Origin: CALBZE01 sp036381255
GTDB taxonomy: Bacteria; Gemmatimonadota; Gemmatimonadetes; Longimicrobiales; RSA9
Reading direction: 5' to 3'
Assembly (NCBI GenBank): GCA_036381255.1
Contig: DASVDG010000090.1
Coordinates: 1 to 14,213 of the forward strand
Length of the DNA stretch: 14,213 bases
Shown here: in pieces, positions 1 to 4,994 of the stretch
Layout: every line of letters starts with the position of its first letter
Position numbering within the stretch: the first letter of the stretch is position 1
The notes under the pieces: generated by a model
The model's input: the letters and a program-made list of their open reading frames with translations, nothing else
Database searches by the model: none
Told to the model about the DNA's origin: nothing
Program-made: the position numbers and the translations under genes

Positions 1-297
1 CACCAGATCAGGCGCGAGCTGGAAAAGCTCGGCTGCGAGGTCTGCGATCTCACGCAGCCGCGCCGGACGATGCTCCCGCTTGGGCTGCCCGACCTGTACG
101 TGAGGCATGAGGGCTGGCAGGTCCGGATCTGGCTGGAGGTCAAGACCGAGCGCGGCCGGCTGAGCCCATGGCAGGAGGCGTGGCTGGCGAGAGAGCGTGC
201 CGCAGGCGGCCATGCGTACGTCGTGCGGTCGGTGAACGATGCACTCAATGCGCTCCGGGAGGCCGGGGCGCCGATCGAGACCCACACAGGACGGTGA
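1..297 (+). CDS. VRR-NUC domain nuclease (5' end outside the window)
   Basis: The frame is open from base 1, so the N-terminus is missing; 98 residues are visible. The motif GLPDLYV (residues 28-34) followed by WLEVKTERGRLSPWQ (44-58) is the PD-(D/E)xK core of the VRR-NUC family. The likely metal-binding residues are Asp31, Glu46 and Lys48, with the family's conserved Gln58. VRR-NUC proteins are small restriction-endonuclease-fold nucleases that phages often carry near replication genes, and structure-specific (Holliday-junction-like) cleavage is known for relatives. A role in processing replication or recombination intermediates is inference. The ATG at 70 is probably internal, because homologous-looking sequence continues upstream of it. 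The next gene starts 3 bases after the stop, suggesting one transcript. Confidence 0.88.
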   Translation, partial: HQIRRELEKLGCEVCDLTQPRRTMLPLGLPDLYVRHEGWQVRIWLEVKTERGRLSPWQEAWLARERAAGGHAYVVRSVNDALNALREAGAPIETHTGR

Positions 298-300
298 GAG

Positions 301-774
301 ATGAGCGACGCGACGACGCAACCACCCGCCGACGTGCGGGAGCGGGTGGCGAAGGAAGTGTATCTGTGGGAGGCGACAAGGGTTGGCGCCGACGAATCCT
401 GGGCATTGCGGCGCTGGCGGGAGGAGTCAAACATGAGGCGTAGGCTGTATTTCAATGTCGCCGACCGCATCCTGGCCATCCTCCGCGCCCCGCGCGGCGA
501 GGGGGAGATCGCAGCCGTGTTGGATGCCGTAGAAGCCGAGGCCGACAAGTGGGACGACGGGTTCGTGCCATCGTTCGCCAGCCGCGAGACGGTACGCGAG
601 ATCCGACGCCGCCTCGCCGCCCTCCGCTCCGAGGCGCAGGGGGATGGCTGGCGGATCGCCGAGCCCGCCCGTGAGCTTGTGCGCCGCGAGACGCCGGAGT
701 CGCGCGCCGTCGCGCAGGACGCAATCGCCGCCGCCCGCCGGGGCGAAGGAGGTGGGGATGGCGAGCACGTATGA
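301..774 (+). CDS. Unrecognised phage small protein, 157 aa
   Basis: The ATG start follows a GGTGAGAG purine stretch, 3 bases after the nuclease gene. The protein is charged, mostly helical by composition, and has no signal peptide or membrane segment. Its N-terminal half (Val-Ala-Lys-Glu-Val-Tyr followed by Trp-rich helices and an ADRILAIL stretch near residues 54-61) resembles small hypothetical proteins common in accessory regions of high-GC phages, but I cannot assign a function. The last residues (about AARRGEGGG, 144-152) are encoded by one copy of a 27-bp repeat that recurs at 966-992, and the 3' end overlaps the next gene by 17 bases. That overlap carries the next gene's ribosome binding site. 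Confidence 0.75.
   Translation: MSDATTQPPADVRERVAKEVYLWEATRVGADESWALRRWREESNMRRRLYFNVADRILAILRAPRGEGEIAAVLDAVEAEADKWDDGFVPSFASRETVREIRRRLAALRSEAQGDGWRIAEPARELVRRETPESRAVAQDAIAAARRGEGGGDGEHV
730..756 (+). repeat. 27-bp direct repeat B, copy 1
   Basis: This copy matches 966-992 at 26 of 27 positions; the only difference is A747 versus G983. It spans the C-terminal codons (Ala-Ala-Arg-Arg-Gly-Glu-Gly-Gly-Gly) of the 301-774 gene and the GGAGGTGGG ribosome binding site of the gene at 758. Confidence 0.9.
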
Positions 775-946
775 CCACGTGTGGCGGTGGCGCTCCAGGC
801 TTCCAGAGCGCAAGGGACAGCGGTGCCGAGTTCTGGTCCGCGGTCGGCGGATGAACACGGTCCTCGTTGAGTTCAAGGACGGCTACCTGGTAACCACCAG
901 CCGGTACGCAGTGAGGCGTGCCAGGAGCGAGAGCGATGGCGAGTGA
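758..946 (+). CDS. Unrecognised small basic protein, 62 aa
   Basis: I chose the ATG at 758 because AAGGAGGTGGGG lies directly upstream. An open extension back to 644 in the same frame lies within the upstream gene and has a poor protein composition, so I reject it. The product begins MASTYDHVWRWRSRLPERKG, is rich in Arg, and contains a short strand-like core (RVLVRGRRMNTVLVEFKDGYLVTTSRYAVR). That alternation of hydrophobic and polar residues suggests a small beta-barrel, which is inference only. The last seven residues, RSESDGE, are identical to those of the protein ending at 1258, because both gene ends lie in the same 29-bp direct repeat. No function can be assigned. Confidence 0.65.
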   Translation: MASTYDHVWRWRSRLPERKGQRCRVLVRGRRMNTVLVEFKDGYLVTTSRYAVRRARSESDGE

Positions 947-950
947 GACG
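922..950 (+). repeat. 29-bp direct repeat A, copy 1
   Basis: This copy is identical to 1234-1262 over 29 bases, and the flanking bases differ on both sides. It begins CAGGAGCGAGAGCGATGG and contains the 3' end and TGA stop of the upstream gene together with an ATG start (936) and its first codons. The stop and start overlap by 11 bases. Confidence 0.95.
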
Positions 951-998
951 ATCCGTCGATGCCTCGCCGCCCGCCGGGGCGAGGGAGGTGGGAAGTGA
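936..998 (+). CDS. Possible 20-aa leader or chimeric remnant mini-ORF
   Basis: The ATG at 936 has the same upstream AGGAGCGAGAGCG and the same first five codons (MASET) as the gene at 1248, because both lie in repeat A. It ends AARRGEGGGK, nearly identical to the C-terminal part of the 301-774 protein, because that end lies in repeat B. Only about five codons between the two repeats are unique. Its TGA (996-998) overlaps the GTG start of the next gene in a GTGA junction, and its last codons hold that gene's ribosome binding site. It may act as a translationally coupling leader, or be the scar of a gene deleted by recombination. Whether it is translated is unknown. Confidence 0.4.
   Translation: MASETIRRCLAARRGEGGGK
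966..992 (+). repeat. 27-bp direct repeat B, copy 2
   Basis: This is the second copy of the 730-756 repeat, with one mismatch at 983. It supplies the end of the 936-998 mini-ORF and the GGAGGTGGG ribosome binding site of the GTG-started gene at 995. Confidence 0.9.
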
Positions 999-1258
999 CT
1001 CCGTGTGATGTGCTGGCAGCGGTCGAAATCCGCCGGGAGGACGGACGGACTGAGCCGTGGTGGAATATCACGCACATACCGACCGGAAAGATCGTGGCCC
1101 TGCCGATGGCAATCGAGCACCCGTACCTCGGTCAGGCCCCATTGCGGGTGAGCAGGTGGAAGACACGCAAAGAGGCACAAGCCGCGATAGAACAGGCGCG
1201 GAAGTTGTTCGGCTGCGCTGCCCACCCCACCGACAGGAGCGAGAGCGATGGCGAGTGA
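995..1258 (+). CDS. Unrecognised small protein, 87 aa
   Basis: I chose the GTG start at 995 because a GGGAGGTGGG ribosome binding site precedes it and it forms a GTGA overlap with the mini-ORF stop. A longer in-frame version from 959 would start within repeat B and lacks such a site. The protein reads as a compact alpha/beta domain: a strand region (AAVEIRREDG), a WWNITHIPTGKIVAL stretch around residues 22-36, and a C-terminal helix with TRKEAQAAIEQARKL (58-71). This layout is common in small phage accessory proteins, but I do not recognise a family. The gene lies between the two copies of repeat A and could be excised cleanly. Its RSESDGE tail comes from the repeat. Confidence 0.65.
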   Translation: MTPCDVLAAVEIRREDGRTEPWWNITHIPTGKIVALPMAIEHPYLGQAPLRVSRWKTRKEAQAAIEQARKLFGCAAHPTDRSESDGE

Positions 1259-1262
1259 GACG
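1234..1262 (+). repeat. 29-bp direct repeat A, copy 2
   Basis: This is the perfect second copy of 922-950, with a period of 312 bp (104 codons). It again contains a gene's last codons and stop (1256-1258) nested with the start codon (1248) and first codons of the next gene. Confidence 0.95.
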
Positions 1263-1502
1263 CTGGCCAATCGAAACACCTACCGCGGCGAGCCCATCCG
1301 CGGGGACCGCGCATGGGTGATCCTCCTCCGGCATGTCAGCGGCACGTGGTGGTTCCCCCTGCCGCATACCGCCGCTGCGACGCGAGAGGAGGCCATCGCG
1401 CGGTTCGACCGGGACGAGCCCGCGCGCTCGCCGTATCGCTACGAACGCCTCCGCCGCCGCGGCGAGGCGCGGGCGGTCCGCTGCCGGATCGTGGTCGAAT
1501 GA
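1248..1502 (+). CDS. Unrecognised small basic protein, 84 aa
   Basis: The ATG lies in repeat A after AGGAGCGAGAGCG, and the gene overlaps the upstream stop by 11 bases. The product (MASETLANRNTYRGEPIRGD onward) contains AWVILLRHVSGTWWFPLPH at about residues 22-40, a TREEAIARFDRD helix and an Arg-rich C-terminus ending in RCRIVVE. There are no cysteine pairs, signal peptide or membrane segment. The strand-helix-strand pattern resembles the neighbouring 87-aa protein only loosely. Its stop overlaps the next start as ATGA, so the two are probably translationally coupled. Function is unknown. Confidence 0.65.
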   Translation: MASETLANRNTYRGEPIRGDRAWVILLRHVSGTWWFPLPHTAAATREEAIARFDRDEPARSPYRYERLRRRGEARAVRCRIVVE

Positions 1503-1969
1503 TGACGGAATCCGAGCTGCGGGCGATCGCCCGCCGGGCCGCCGACCCGCCGGCCGGCATGGCGCCGGCCGACGTCATCGACCAGGCGCTACGCGAGGCC
1601 GGCATCCCGGGCGACTACAGCACGAGCGCCGAGTACCGCCGGCTCTGGCACCGGCTGGCGCAGAGCACATGTGACATCTTCAGGGCGCGGCTGCAGACGC
1701 TGGGCGTCGATGTCGTCCGCACCCAGCGGCGCAGCCGGTACGTCCGGTGCTACCCGGTCCCGCTCGCCCAGCTCGCGCACCAGGTGCTCCGCGAGGCGGG
1801 CGGGCCGCTGCGGCTCATGGAGGTGCACCGCCGGCTCAACCAACGCGGATGGCGGGTGAGTATGGACAGCGTGGCGGGCGCGCTCCGGCGCACGCCGCTG
1901 ATCGTCCGTCTCAGCCGCGGGCGCTACGCGGCGCGGGACGACGTTGCGGACCAGACCGCGGCGGGGTAA
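1499..1969 (+). CDS. Protein with C-terminal winged-helix-like (HARE-HTH-like) domain, 156 aa
   Basis: The start is placed at the ATGATG at 1499, which overlaps the upstream stop as ATGA; the in-frame extension to 1313 is noise inside the upstream gene. Residues 88-146 have the pattern LAQLAHQVLREAGGPLRLMEV, then a second helix (HRRLNQRGWRV), a third (SMDSVAGALRR), then IVRLSRGRYAAR. That is three helices and a wing ending in a strand, as in HARE-HTH and related winged-helix modules that bind or sense DNA ends and modified DNA. The N-terminal half (1-86) is helical and Arg-rich and is not recognised. A transcriptional or DNA-associated role is inference. The position just before the small-gene cluster ends is compatible with a regulator. 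Confidence 0.7.
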   Translation: MMTESELRAIARRAADPPAGMAPADVIDQALREAGIPGDYSTSAEYRRLWHRLAQSTCDIFRARLQTLGVDVVRTQRRSRYVRCYPVPLAQLAHQVLREAGGPLRLMEVHRRLNQRGWRVSMDSVAGALRRTPLIVRLSRGRYAARDDVADQTAAG

Positions 1970-1978
1970 TGCTCACTC

Positions 1979-2074
1979 ATGAGCAGCATTCCCGAGGCGT
2001 GTCCGGCGTGGGGTGCGGACGGTCAGCACCCGCGCGAAATGATGAGTGATGATGCGACCATTCGCGGTCTGTGA
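1979..2074 (+). CDS. Possible 31-aa small ORF
   Basis: The ORF begins MSSIPEACPAWGADG and is encoded between the 1969 stop and the start of the zinc-binding candidate, which it overlaps by 29 bases in another frame. The only ribosome-binding-like stretch is a GGGG about 12 bases upstream. The start codon lies in a small inverted repeat (TGCTCA 1970-1975 / TGAGCA 1980-1985). Protein-like composition and position suggest a leader, but the evidence is thin. Confidence 0.25.
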   Translation: MSSIPEACPAWGADGQHPREMMSDDATIRGL

Positions 2075-2372
2075 GTCGCGGTATCCGCGGTGCCCGCGCT
2101 GCGGCCATGTCCTGCACGGGATCCACGCCGGCGATGGGTTGATGTTCGCCCAATGTCGGGCCAAGGCGCGCCGACTTCCGGGCCAGCGGCGCACCGGCGA
2201 GCGGTGCGGTCAGCACGTCGCGATCGTGGGGGCGAGCGCCGGCGTGTGCCTCGTGGTGCCGATCACGCGGCAGGAGTTCGATCGGCTGACGTCTGGTACG
2301 ATCCCGAGCGCCCGGGAGCTACTCCTCGAGCTCGGCGTGGTGCTCGGGCCGACGGCGAAGGCGACCGCCTGA
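2046..2372 (+). CDS. Four-cysteine, probable zinc-binding small protein, 108 aa
   Basis: Three start codons are stacked (GTG 2046, ATG 2049, ATG 2052) and none has a strong ribosome binding site, so the true start is uncertain by two residues. The N-terminal half holds Cys16-x2-Cys19 in CPRCGHVL, then Cys37 in FAQCRAK and Cys54 in GERCGQH. This is the spacing of a single zinc-ribbon-like knuckle with a basic insert. The C-terminal half (VPITRQEFDRL onward, ending in a Leu-rich helix) is not recognised. This would be a nucleic-acid or protein-binding adaptor by family analogy, but no specific function can be assigned. It is the last gene before the terminator at 2462. Confidence 0.65.
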   Translation: MMMRPFAVCESRYPRCPRCGHVLHGIHAGDGLMFAQCRAKARRLPGQRRTGERCGQHVAIVGASAGVCLVVPITRQEFDRLTSGTIPSARELLLELGVVLGPTAKATA

Positions 2373-2461
2373 CACCGTTGGGGCCACAGGATGGTCATGA
2401 CCGCAGTGAGGGCATTGCGGCGCGGACGTTTGCGACGTAGATTTCAGGCAGTTGGCCAGCA
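2373..2461 (+). other. Short gap before the terminator, no gene seen
   Basis: This stretch lies between the zinc-binding candidate and the terminator. I find no convincing promoter hexamers and no ribosome binding site that would support the one open 40-codon frame, which starts at 2391 and runs through the terminator. Confidence 0.5.
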
Positions 2462-2497
2462 GGCCCCCGCCCCGGCATTGCCGGGTGGGGGCCTTTT
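2462..2497 (+). terminator. Rho-independent terminator
   Basis: The stem is GGCCCCC (2462-2468) plus CCCGG (2471-2475), paired with CCGGG (2481-2485) plus GGGGGCC (2487-2493). The loop is CATTG, and there is a small internal loop (GC against T). TTTT follows at 2494-2497. The T-tract is only on the + strand side, so it terminates rightward transcripts from the small-gene cluster. The HNH gene starts 15 bases later, and no promoter is evident in that gap. Confidence 0.85.
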
Positions 2498-2512
2498 GCG
2501 TTTGGGGCTCTG

Positions 2513-2860
2513 ATGCCGCGGAAACCGCCTCGCCCGTGCGCACACCCTGGCTGTCCCGCCCTTGTGCGGAATGGCTCGCGCTGCGAGCGACACGAGCGGG
2601 CGGTGCGCAGGGAGGCAGACAGCCGGCGGGGTACCGCGGCGCAGCGAGGATACGGTGCGGCTTGGCAGAGGGCGCGAGCGAGGTATCTCCGGGAGCATCC
2701 GTTCTGCGTGGAATGCCGCCGGGAGGGCCGGGTCGAGGTGGCCACGGTCGTCGACCATATCGTACCGCACCGGGGCGACCCGGGGCTGTTCTGGGATGAG
2801 GACAACTGGCAGTCGCTATGTGCTGCCCACCATTCGCGCAAGACTGGCATGGGGCTGTGA
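2513..2860 (+). CDS. HNH endonuclease (packaging-associated type), 115 aa
   Basis: The ATG at 2513 follows a modest GGGG site. An N-terminal Cys/His cluster (Cys9, Cys14, Cys24, His27) precedes a basic linker. The HNH domain then runs from Cys65-x2-Cys68 through VVDHIVPHRGDPGLFWDEDNW to SLCAAHHSRKT. The likely catalytic residues are His82, Asn98 and His107; the structural zinc would use Cys65, Cys68, Cys103 and probably His106, where many relatives have Cys. HNH proteins of this type sit directly upstream of the terminase genes in many HK97-like phages. HK97 gp74 is known to work with terminase in specific cos cleavage, so a role in genome-end cutting is a well-grounded inference. Confidence 0.93.
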   Translation: MPRKPPRPCAHPGCPALVRNGSRCERHERAVRREADSRRGTAAQRGYGAAWQRARARYLREHPFCVECRREGRVEVATVVDHIVPHRGDPGLFWDEDNWQSLCAAHHSRKTGMGL

Positions 2861-2983
2861 TCACGCGGCGCGACGGCCCGGGGCGGGGGTCGATTTCTTC
2901 CGGGCGGGTGGCGTCCAGACCGCGGCCCGCCTCGACTTCGCGGCTGTACGGGTTCGCCTAGGTTTTTACGGGGGTGATTTTCG
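2861..2983 (+). other. G-rich structured gap between HNH and TerS; candidate cos region
   Basis: This is 123 bases without a credible ORF in an otherwise packed block. It holds a G-run (GGGGCGGGGGTCGATTTCTT, 2880-2899). It also has two nested inverted repeats: GTCGA 2889-2893 with TCGAC 2932-2936, and GGCGGG 2903-2908 with CCCGCC 2926-2931. It ends in TTTTTACGGGGGTGATTTT, which includes the TerS ribosome binding site. From memory, a G-run followed by GTC and an AT-richer stretch is a frequent feature of HNH-TerS gaps in other phages. A cos cleavage site here is inferred from gene context. Confidence 0.45.
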
Positions 2984-3490
2984 GTGCCAGGACCACTGCC
3001 GAAGCCGACGGATCGTCGCCAGAGGCGCAACCAGCCCAAACCGCTCCGCGTGATCCCGGGCGGTCTGGTCGGTCGTAACGCTCCGCCGGCCCCGGCCGGG
3101 CTGCTGAAGGCGACCCGCGACGAGTGGGACACGTTCTGGCGGTCGGAGCTCGCGCAGCTCGTGCAGGCCGAAACGGACCTCGTGGCGCTCGAGCGGCTGT
3201 TTCGCCTCCGTGACGAGGAGCGGCGGGCGATGCGGGAGGCCAGGAAGGCCCGCCTGGTCCCGGGGTCGATGGGGCAGATGGTACTCAACCCGCTGCTCAA
3301 GTACGCGGAATCGCTCCAGAAGGAGATCCGGGCGCTGGAGGACCGCTTCGGCATGACTCCGAAGGCGCGGCTCGCGCTCGGGATCGCGTTCGGAGAGGCG
3401 GCCCGGTCGCTCTCCGACCTCAACCGTATGCTGGAGTATGACGACGGCAACGAAGCCGACGAAGAGGACCCGCGGCTCGCCGCGCTCTGA
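2984..3490 (+). CDS. terS: Terminase small subunit, P27 family
   Basis: The GTG start is preceded by GGGGGTGA, seven bases away, and gives PGPLPKPTDRRQRRN immediately after the initiator. That is the hallmark N-terminus of the P27-type small terminase family. The rest is helical and charged: a Pro-rich link (GRNAPPAPAGLL), helices around TRDEWDTFWRSELAQLV, then EERRAMREARKARLV and a C-terminal helix ending in acidic residues. At 168 aa it matches the family size. TerS binds the packaging-initiation site (cos or pac) and regulates the large subunit's ATPase and nuclease. The 3' end overlaps terL by 53 bases. Confidence 0.93.
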   Translation: MPGPLPKPTDRRQRRNQPKPLRVIPGGLVGRNAPPAPAGLLKATRDEWDTFWRSELAQLVQAETDLVALERLFRLRDEERRAMREARKARLVPGSMGQMVLNPLLKYAESLQKEIRALEDRFGMTPKARLALGIAFGEAARSLSDLNRMLEYDDGNEADEEDPRLAAL

Positions 3491-4994
3491 GGCGCCGCCG
3501 ACGCTCGGGCCGTGGGTCTGCCGGTGGATCGAGCGGTTCCTGGTCCACTCGCAGGGCGACTATCTCGGCCAGCCGTTCCGGCTGCGGCCGTGGCAGAAGG
3601 CGTTCATCTACCGGGCCTATGAGCTGGAGCCGGACGGGTCTAGGCGCTACGACCGCGCGCTCCTGGGGGTCGGCAAGGGCAACGGGAAGACGGAGCTCGC
3701 TGCGGCGCTCGCGCTCGCCGAGCTCGCCGGCCCGGTGGTGTTCGACGGCTGGGAGCGTCCCGGCGTGCCGCGCCGGCCGGTGCCGCGGACCGCGCCGGAC
3801 ATCCCGATTGCCGCCGCCTCGTTCGAGCAGGCTGATACCCTGTTCGGGGCCGCGCGGGCCATGATCCAGCACGGCCCGCTCGCGGACTTCTTCGAGTGCT
3901 GGGATACGGAGCTTTTGCCGAAGGGGGCGCCGGGGCGGCTCTACCGCGTGGCCGCCGTCGCCGGGACCAATGACGGTCGCAGGCCCACGTTCTTCGTGGC
4001 GGACGAGCTGCACGAGTGGGAGGGGCGGAAGGAACGTGTCTACCTGGTGCTCTCCAACGGCCGGGCCAAGCGCACGGGAACGTGGGAGCTCGCGATCTCG
4101 ACCGCCGGATGGGACGTCGGGTCGCTGCTCGGCCGGCTCTATCTCCACGGGAAGCGGGTGCAAGCCGGCGAAGTCGACGACCCGCGCTTCCTGTTCCAGT
4201 GGTGGGAGGCGCCGGAAGACCTCGACCTGTCAGACCCGGAGCAGCTTCGCCAGGCTGTGCGCGCGGCGAACCCGGCTGCGGGCGATTTCCTGCCCGAGGA
4301 CGCCATCGTCCGCCGGTATTACGAGCTCGGGCCCACGAAGGAGCACGAGTTTCGGCGCTACTACCTGAACCAATGGGCGAGCGCGCCGGAGCGGTGGCTG
4401 CCGGATGCGCTGTGGGCTGCCTGCGCCGAGGACGTAGAGGTGCCGGACGGCGCGCGGATCGTGATCGGCTTCGATGGGAGCTACAGCCGTGACTCGACGG
4501 CGGTGGTGGGCTGCATGCTCGGTGAGCGTCCACACCTCTTCGTCATCGGGCATTGGGAGAGGCCGGCCGGAGCCGCCGAGGACTGGCGGGTGGACATTCC
4601 GGACGTCGAGGAGACGCTGCGCGCCGCGTGTGCACGGTGGGACGTCCAGGCGATCGCGTGCGACCCCTTCCGCTGGCAGCGGACGATCCAGGTCCTTCTC
4701 GAGGCGGGGCTCCCGATGGTCGAGTGGCCTTCGCATAGCGCGGTCCGCATGGCGCCGGCGTGCGCCGCGTTCGAGGACGCCGTACAGGGCCGGCTCCTGT
4801 CGCACGACGGCGACGAGCGGCTCGCCGAGCACGTCCGCAACTGCGTGGTCCGCATCGACAGCCGCGGCAAGAGGATCACGAAGGTGCATAAGGACTCGGA
4901 GCAGAAGATCGACCTCGCCGTGGCCGCGGTGATCGCCTACGACATGGCGACGCGGCATGCGCCCGCACCTGAGATGAGTTGGAGGCCGCTGTGA
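3438..4994 (+). CDS. terL: Terminase large subunit (ATPase-nuclease motor)
   Basis: The product is 518 aa, normal for TerL of the HK97-like Terminase_1 group. The adenine-binding Q-motif region is RLRPWQKAF (48-56). Walker A is GVGKGNGKT (77-85), Walker B FFVADE (185-190), and the coupling motif lies in AISTAGW (219-225). The RNase H-like nuclease domain shows acidic residues at Asp346 (IGFDGS), Asp409 (ACDP) and Asp492 (IDLAVA). The enzyme pumps DNA into the prohead through the portal and cuts it. ATG 3438 is the first in-frame start, and no in-frame ATG, GTG or TTG lies between it and the conserved region, so the 53-base overlap with terS looks real. The nearby GGAG is only one base from the ATG, so initiation may depend on coupling. 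Confidence 0.96.
   Translation: MTTATKPTKRTRGSPRSEAPPTLGPWVCRWIERFLVHSQGDYLGQPFRLRPWQKAFIYRAYELEPDGSRRYDRALLGVGKGNGKTELAAALALAELAGPVVFDGWERPGVPRRPVPRTAPDIPIAAASFEQADTLFGAARAMIQHGPLADFFECWDTELLPKGAPGRLYRVAAVAGTNDGRRPTFFVADELHEWEGRKERVYLVLSNGRAKRTGTWELAISTAGWDVGSLLGRLYLHGKRVQAGEVDDPRFLFQWWEAPEDLDLSDPEQLRQAVRAANPAAGDFLPEDAIVRRYYELGPTKEHEFRRYYLNQWASAPERWLPDALWAACAEDVEVPDGARIVIGFDGSYSRDSTAVVGCMLGERPHLFVIGHWERPAGAAEDWRVDIPDVEETLRAACARWDVQAIACDPFRWQRTIQVLLEAGLPMVEWPSHSAVRMAPACAAFEDAVQGRLLSHDGDERLAEHVRNCVVRIDSRGKRITKVHKDSEQKIDLAVAAVIAYDMATRHAPAPEMSWRPL

Noticed and set aside
644..757. Longer N-terminal version of the 62-aa gene starting at 644
   Set aside because: The extension is Ser/Pro/Arg noise read out of frame from the upstream gene, and the strong AAGGAGGTGGGG site points to the start at 758.
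1313..1498. Longer N-terminal version of the winged-helix gene
   Set aside because: It lies wholly inside the upstream 84-aa gene in another frame and has low-quality composition; the ATGA junction at 1499 is the natural start.
2391..2513. 40-codon frame ending in a TGATG overlap with the HNH start
   Set aside because: It reads straight through the terminator stem-loop, is Arg/Pro/Leu noise, and has only a weak ribosome-binding-like sequence.
2395..3450. Long minus-strand open frame opposite HNH and TerS
   Set aside because: Its product is Ser/Arg/Pro-rich with no recognisable domain, as expected for the antisense of GC-rich genes; the + strand genes here carry clear family motifs.
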